Assembly (NCBI GenBank): GCA_016861185.1
Contig: BOKW01000007.1
Coordinates: forward strand, 186,001-250,000
Source of the DNA: Betaproteobacteria bacterium
Lineage (GTDB): Bacteria; Pseudomonadota; Gammaproteobacteria; Burkholderiales; Burkholderiaceae_F
Direction of reading: 5' to 3'
DNA length: 64,000 nt
In this document: positions 59,584-64,000 of the stretch, piece after piece
Numbering within the stretch: position 1 is the stretch's first letter
How the letters are laid out: each line of letters begins with the position of its first letter
The notes under the pieces: generated by a model
Seen by the model: only the letters and a program-made list of their open reading frames with translations
Told to the model about the DNA's origin: nothing
The model's database searches: none
Position numbers and translations under genes: made by a program

Positions 59584-60429
59584 GTGATTCCCGTCATCGA
59601 GTCCGCGCAGCCGCACGCGATCGGCCGGCAGGTGCTGCACGCGGCCGTCGTCGCGCAATTGCGCGACATGATCACAGAAGGCCAGCTCACCCCTGGCGAA
59701 CGGCTCAACGAACGCGTGCTGTGCGAGCAGCTCGGCATCTCGCGCACGCCGCTGCGCGAGGCGTTCAAGGTGCTGGCGACCGAGGGGCTGATCGTGCTGC
59801 TGCCGAACCGCGGCGCACAGGTCGCGAAGATGGGGCGCGACGAAGTCGTGCACGCGTTCCAGGTGATGGGCGCGCTCGAAGGCCTGTCGGGCGAACTGGC
59901 CTGCGCGAATATCACCGAAGAAGAGCTGGCCGAGATCAGGGAGTTGCATCGGCAGATGGCCGCGTGCCACCGCAAGCGCGACCTGCCCGGCTATTACCGC
60001 CTGAACCGCGCGATCCACGAGCGCATCAACGCCGCTGCGCGCAACCCGGTGCTGACGCAGGTGTATCGCACGGTCAACGCGCGGCTGCACGCGTTGCGCT
60101 TCCGCTCGAACTTCGACCGCAAGAAGTGGGACGCCGCGCTCGCCGAGCACGAGCAGATGCTCGAAGCGCTCGCTGCGCGCGACGGCGAACGGATGCGCCG
60201 ACTGCTGGTCGAGCATCTCGCGCACAAGTGCGCGGCCGCGGTGCTCGCGCTGATGGAAAGCGAGCGCGCGTCCGCACCTGCGGCCGACGGCGAAGCGCAG
60301 GCGCGGCGCGGCAACGGCGCTGCCGCGCGATCGGCAGCCGCGCGGCGCTCGGGCGCCCCGCGCGCCGCCGGCGCCGCGGCGGGACGCGCGGCCAAGTCGG
60401 CGCGCCGGATCAACGGTCGCCGCGTATGA
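59584..60429 (+). CDS. GntR family (FCD-type) transcriptional regulator
   Basis: The 281-residue protein has a winged helix (GERLNERVLCEQLGISRTPL, then REAFKVLATEGLI, about 40-75) and an FCD all-helical effector domain with the HERINAA metal/ligand segment near 140. A GTG at 59584 follows GGGAGGC at a proper distance. The last 45 residues form an Ala/Arg/Lys-rich, histone-like tail that is unusual for this family. The stop overlaps the start of the dehydrogenase gene (ATGA). Confidence 0.9.
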   Translation: MIPVIESAQPHAIGRQVLHAAVVAQLRDMITEGQLTPGERLNERVLCEQLGISRTPLREAFKVLATEGLIVLLPNRGAQVAKMGRDEVVHAFQVMGALEGLSGELACANITEEELAEIRELHRQMAACHRKRDLPGYYRLNRAIHERINAAARNPVLTQVYRTVNARLHALRFRSNFDRKKWDAALAEHEQMLEALAARDGERMRRLLVEHLAHKCAAAVLALMESERASAPAADGEAQARRGNGAAARSAAARRSGAPRAAGAAAGRAAKSARRINGRRV

Positions 60430-63400
60430 GCTCGACCACGGCCGGCAGCGCGCCTTCCGCGCGCCGCATGTTCTTTCAGCCGTCGCTCGCCCGGACCGAT
60501 CTCGCGCATCGCCTGCGCCGTGCGGTGCGCGGCGAAGTGCTGTTCGATGCGGCTTCGCGCGGGCGCTATTCGACCGACGCGTCGATCTATCAGGTCGAGC
60601 CGCTCGGCGTGCTGATCCCGCGGGACGAAGACGACCTGCGCGCCGCGCTCGAGATCTGCCGCGAACTGAAAGTGCCCATCCTGCCGCGCGGCGGCGGCAG
60701 CAGCCAGTGCGGGCAAACGGTCGGCCGCGCGCTCGTGATCGACTACAGCAAATACCTCGACCGCGTGGCCGCGTTCGACAAGGAAACGCGGACCGTCGAA
60801 GTGCAGCCGGGCATCGTGCTCGATGCATTGAACGCGCTCCTCAAGCCGCACGACCTGTGGTTTCCGGTGGACGTGTCGACCTCCGCGCAGGCCACGCTCG
60901 GCGGCATGGCAGGCAACAACTCGTGCGGCTCGCGCTCGATCGCGTACGGCAACATGGTGCACAACGTCGCCGGCATCGACGCGCTGCTCGCCGACGGCAC
61001 CGACGAGTTCTTCGGCCCGTTCGGCGTAGACGCCAAGCGGCCCCTGCGCTCGCCGCGCGCCTCGACGCTCGTGTCGAAGCTGTTCGAGATCGGCGCGCGC
61101 GAGCGCGACGAAATCGAACGCACGTGGCCGACCGTGATGCGCCGGGTCGGCGGCTACAACCTGGACGTTTTTCATCCGCGCAGCGAGCGGCCGTACACCG
61201 CCGACGGGTCGGTGAACCTGGCGCATCTGCTGGTCGGCAGCGAAGGCACGCTGGCGCTGTTTCGCCGGCTGCACTTGCAGCTTGCGCCGCTGCCCGCGCA
61301 CAAAGTGCTGGGTGTGGTGAACTTCCCGACGTTCTACGCGGCGATGGATTCGGCGCAGCACATCGTGAAGCTCACGCCCACCGCGGTCGAGCTGGTCGAC
61401 CGCACGATGATCGAACTGTCGCGTGCGAATCCGGCGTTCCGCCCGACGATCGAGCGAGCGCTGATCGGCGAGCCGGAGGCGATCCTGCTCGTCGAGTTCT
61501 CGGGCGACGATCGCGCCGCACAGGTCGCGCGACTGAAGCAGCTCGTCGCGCTGATGGGCGACCTCGGATTGCCGCGCAGCGTCGTCGAGATGACCGACGC
61601 CGGCGCGCAGAAGGCCTTGTGGGAAGTGCGCAAGGCGGGGCTGAACATCATGATGTCGATGCGCGGCGACGGCAAACCGGTGTCGTTCATCGAAGACTGC
61701 GCGGTGCCGCTCGAACATCTGGCCGAATACACGGCGCGGCTCACCGACGTGTTCGCCAGGCACGGCACCAAGGGTACCTGGTACGCGCACGCGAGCGTGG
61801 GCACGCTGCACGTGCGGCCGATCCTCGACATGCGCCGCGACGGCGCAAAGAAGATGCGCGCGATCGCCGAGGAAGCCTCCGCGCTCGTGCGCCAGTACAA
61901 GGGAGCGTACTCGGGCGAACACGGCGACGGGCTCGTCCGCAGCGAATGGGTCGCATGGCAGTTCGGCCCGCGGCTCACGCGCGTGTTCGAAGAGATCAAG
62001 GACCTGTTCGACCCTGACGGCCTGATGAACCCCGGCAAGATCGTGCGGCCGTCGAAGATGGACGACGCGGGCCTGTTCCGCTTCAAGCCGGGCTACGCGA
62101 TCCAACCACTCGAAACCGCGCTCGACTGGTCGGCTTGGAACGTTCACAACGACCACCGCACCGAAGAAACCACGCCGCCGGGTACGGGAGGAGACCCGGC
62201 ACGCGGCTTCGGCAAGGCGGTCGAGATGTGCAACAACAACGGCCACTGCCGCAAGTTCGACGCCGGCACGATGTGCCCGAGCTTTCGCGCTACGCGCGAC
62301 GAGCAGCATCTGACGCGCGGCCGCGCCAACACGCTGCGGCTCGCGCTTTCCGGTCAGCTCGGCGCCGATGCGTTCACGTCGGACGCGATGTTCGCGACGA
62401 TGGACCTGTGCGTGAGCTGCAAAGGCTGCCGGCGCGAATGTCCGACCGGCGTCGACATGGCGAAGATGAAGGTCGAGTTCCTTCATCACTACAAGAAGAA
62501 ACACGGCCTGACGCTGAAGGACCGGCTCGTCGCCTACCTGCCGCGCTACGCGCCGTGGGCGGCAAGGCTGCCGTGGCTGGCGAACGCGCGCGAATGGCTG
62601 CCTGGCGCGAAGGCGCTGGGCGAGCGATGGTTCGGGCTGTCGGGGCAGCGATCGCTGCCGCGCTGGCGCCGCGATACGTTCCTGCGTACCGCGCCCGACG
62701 AGCACGCGAACGATGCCGACGTGGTGCTGTTCGTCGATACGTTCAACCACTACTTCGAGCCGGAGAACGCACGTGCAGCGCTCGCGGTGTTGCAGGCTGC
62801 CGGCTTGCGCGTGCACGTCGCGCGCGCGGCCGTGGATGACGCGGAACCGGCGCGCCCGCTGTGCTGCGGGCGGACCTTTCTCGCTTCGGGTCAGGTCGAC
62901 GAAGCGAAGCGCGAGGCGCGCCGCCTGCTCGCCGCGCTCGCGCCATTCGCCGAGCGCGGCGTGCCGATCGTGGGGCTCGAGCCTTCGTGCCTGCTCGGCC
63001 TGCGCGACGAGTACCTCGCGATGGGGCTGGGCGAGACGGCGCGCAAGCTCGCGGTCAACGCGCTGACGATCGAGGAGTACCTCGCGCGCGAGCACACCGC
63101 CGGCCGTCTGAAGCTCGCGTTGAAGCCGCTGCCGCAGTCGCGTGCGCTCGTGCACGGCCACTGCCATCAGAAGGCGTTCGACGCGATGAAGCCGGTCGAG
63201 CAGGTACTGCGGCTGATCCCGGAACTGAAGGTCGAGACGATCGAGTCGAGCTGCTGCGGCATGGCCGGCAGCTTCGGCTACGAAGCCGCGCACTACGACG
63301 TGTCGATGAAGATGGCCGAACTGTCCCTGCTGCCTGCGGTGCGCGCTGCCGACGAAAGCACGCTCGTCGTCGCCGACGGCACGAGCTGCCGCCATCAGAT

Positions 63401-63467
63401 CGCCGACGGCGCAGTGCGCGAGGCGCTGCACGTCGTGCGCGTGCTCGAACGCGCGCTCGCTCGATAG
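60426..63467 (+). CDS. FAD- and Fe-S-containing D-2-hydroxyacid dehydrogenase (YdiJ-like)
   Basis: The 1013-residue protein joins an FAD-binding PCMH domain (PRGGGSSQCGQTVGRALVID near 88-107), an FAD-oxidase C-terminal domain (EHGDGLVRSEW near 500) and a Fe-S region. The clusters are CNNNGHC, then CPSF, and CVSCKGCRRECPTG. It ends with a CCG-type domain (LCCGRTF and SSCCGMAGSFGYE). The layout and length match YdiJ-type enzymes, described as D-2-hydroxyglutarate dehydrogenases; glycolate or D-lactate are alternatives. It is coupled to the GntR gene. Confidence 0.92.
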   Translation: MSSTTAGSAPSARRMFFQPSLARTDLAHRLRRAVRGEVLFDAASRGRYSTDASIYQVEPLGVLIPRDEDDLRAALEICRELKVPILPRGGGSSQCGQTVGRALVIDYSKYLDRVAAFDKETRTVEVQPGIVLDALNALLKPHDLWFPVDVSTSAQATLGGMAGNNSCGSRSIAYGNMVHNVAGIDALLADGTDEFFGPFGVDAKRPLRSPRASTLVSKLFEIGARERDEIERTWPTVMRRVGGYNLDVFHPRSERPYTADGSVNLAHLLVGSEGTLALFRRLHLQLAPLPAHKVLGVVNFPTFYAAMDSAQHIVKLTPTAVELVDRTMIELSRANPAFRPTIERALIGEPEAILLVEFSGDDRAAQVARLKQLVALMGDLGLPRSVVEMTDAGAQKALWEVRKAGLNIMMSMRGDGKPVSFIEDCAVPLEHLAEYTARLTDVFARHGTKGTWYAHASVGTLHVRPILDMRRDGAKKMRAIAEEASALVRQYKGAYSGEHGDGLVRSEWVAWQFGPRLTRVFEEIKDLFDPDGLMNPGKIVRPSKMDDAGLFRFKPGYAIQPLETALDWSAWNVHNDHRTEETTPPGTGGDPARGFGKAVEMCNNNGHCRKFDAGTMCPSFRATRDEQHLTRGRANTLRLALSGQLGADAFTSDAMFATMDLCVSCKGCRRECPTGVDMAKMKVEFLHHYKKKHGLTLKDRLVAYLPRYAPWAARLPWLANAREWLPGAKALGERWFGLSGQRSLPRWRRDTFLRTAPDEHANDADVVLFVDTFNHYFEPENARAALAVLQAAGLRVHVARAAVDDAEPARPLCCGRTFLASGQVDEAKREARRLLAALAPFAERGVPIVGLEPSCLLGLRDEYLAMGLGETARKLAVNALTIEEYLAREHTAGRLKLALKPLPQSRALVHGHCHQKAFDAMKPVEQVLRLIPELKVETIESSCCGMAGSFGYEAAHYDVSMKMAELSLLPAVRAADESTLVVADGTSCRHQIADGAVREALHVVRVLERALAR

Positions 63468-63484
63468 ACGGCGCAGGTCCGGTC

Positions 63485-63541
63485 AGCACGGAGAAAGTCG
63501 CCGATCGAGTCCCCCTTTCCGTGCTCTCCGTGTCTCCGTGT
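63485..63541. repeat. Dispersed inverted repeat (CACGGAGA type), copy 4
   Basis: AGCACGGAGAAAG on the left pairs with CTTTCCGTGCTCTCCGTGTC on the right. It follows the stop of the dehydrogenase gene. Confidence 0.75.
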
Positions 63542-63570
63542 CGATTCCTGATGCCCTCGAAGGCTGCGGT

Positions 63571-63636
63571 TCAACCACCGAGAACGCCGAGAACAGACAG
63601 TTGCTTTTTCGGCGTTCTCCTTTCGCCTTCCGAGTG
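63571..63636. repeat. Dispersed inverted repeat (ACCGAGAACGCCGAGAA type), copy 5
   Basis: AACCACCGAGAACGCCGAGAA on the left pairs with TTTTCGGCGTTCTCC on the right. It lies between copy 4 and the gamma-glutamyltransferase stop. Confidence 0.7.
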
Positions 63637-63643
63637 AAGATGC

Positions 63644-64000
63644 TCAGTACCCCGCCGCCAACCCATCGCGCCGCGCGTCGCTCGCGGCGACGTAGCCTTC
63701 GATCGTGGGGTCGCCGAGCCGCCAGACGAACTGGCCGGCGCCGTAGTCCATGTAGCTGTCCTCGATCTTCGCGATCTGGTGCCCGCGGCGGGCGAGTTCT
63801 TCGCGCACGGGCGCGGGCATCGTCGGCTCCAGGTCGACCTTCAGCCCCGAGTCCCATTTCCAGCGCGGCGCGTCGCACGCGGCCTGCGGCTGCTGCTTCG
63901 CGAGCAGCATGCGCGTCAGCGTCTGCACGTGTCCCTGCGGCTGCATGTTGCCGCCCATCACGCCGAAGCTCATCACCGGCGCGCCGGCGCGGGTCAGGAA
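63644..64000 (-). CDS. ggt: Gamma-glutamyltransferase, C-terminal part (cut by window edge)
   Basis: The 118 visible residues are the end of the small subunit of a gamma-glutamyltransferase. SFGVMGGNMQPQGHVQTLTR is the family's conserved GG-MQPQGH segment, followed by DAPRWKW and ending GYVAASDARRDGLAAG. The catalytic Thr and the large subunit lie beyond the right edge. The enzyme moves gamma-glutamyl groups of glutathione and related compounds in the periplasm. Confidence 0.9.
   Translation of the reverse strand, partial: FLTRAGAPVMSFGVMGGNMQPQGHVQTLTRMLLAKQQPQAACDAPRWKWDSGLKVDLEPTMPAPVREELARRGHQIAKIEDSYMDYGAGQFVWRLGDPTIEGYVAASDARRDGLAAGY

Overview
The window is high-GC chromosomal DNA of a proteobacterium, most probably a betaproteobacterium of the Burkholderiales type. 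This is inferred from very high GC at third codon positions, dense operons with ATGA overlaps, a tripartite TRAP transporter next to CoA-transferase and glyoxylate-aminotransferase genes, and a phasin-like/patatin pair. No rRNA, tRNA, CRISPR array, IS element or prophage was seen. Both edges cut genes: an unidentified C-terminus on the left and a gamma-glutamyltransferase C-terminus on the right.

Layout. 1-4.9 kb: phasin-like protein, patatin-like phospholipase, disulfide oxidoreductase, and a Nal1-like serine protease with a small companion. 5.0-18.7 kb: a composite defence-type island on the minus strand. It holds a large restriction/helicase subunit and a DNA methyltransferase, with ORF6N, a VapB antitoxin and a vapC remnant between them. 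These are followed by an unknown 313-aa protein, a three-gene TIGR04255 cassette, a RelE-like/UvrD helicase fusion and an AAA+ ATPase. A truncated copy of the helicase 5' end lies just upstream of the TIGR04255 cassette. The middle of the island is visibly lower in GC than its flanks, and the island is rich in small palindromic repeats, three of them in frame inside the methyltransferase gene.

19-27.5 kb: housekeeping and stress genes (zinc ribbon, pirin, DUF5996, FMN reductase, SemiSWEET, LysR regulator, S9 peptidase, glycine-zipper protein, SRPBCC and DUF1499 proteins). 27.6-40.3 kb: thirteen minus-strand genes, many overlapping, headed by an ECF sigma factor and a small zinc-finger anti-sigma factor. 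The group contains the radical-SAM enzyme ArsS and the two glycosyltransferases of the TIGR04282/TIGR04283 arsenosugar families. It also has a TVP38-disulfide reductase fusion, a degenerate metallophosphoesterase, a sodium:solute symporter and accessory proteins. It looks like an arsenosugar-type pathway, but the expected methyltransferase ArsM is not in the window.

40.4-48.5 kb: beta-hydroxyacid dehydrogenase, glycerophosphodiesterase, XRE-type regulator, DUF2157 membrane protein, a GGDEF protein, an AarF/UbiB kinase and an unknown partner. 48.6-50.1 kb: a small integron-cassette remnant. A DUF3800 gene ends inside a recognisable attC site, followed by a broken Nudix cassette gene and a RelE/ParE toxin fragment. 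50.4-53.3 kb: a DUF349 protein. 53.3-63.5 kb: a catabolic locus for an organic acid, with TRAP transporter, enoyl-CoA hydratase, CaiB/BaiF CoA-transferase, PLP aminotransferase, GntR regulator with a TGTATACA operator candidate, and a 1013-aa FAD/Fe-S dehydrogenase.
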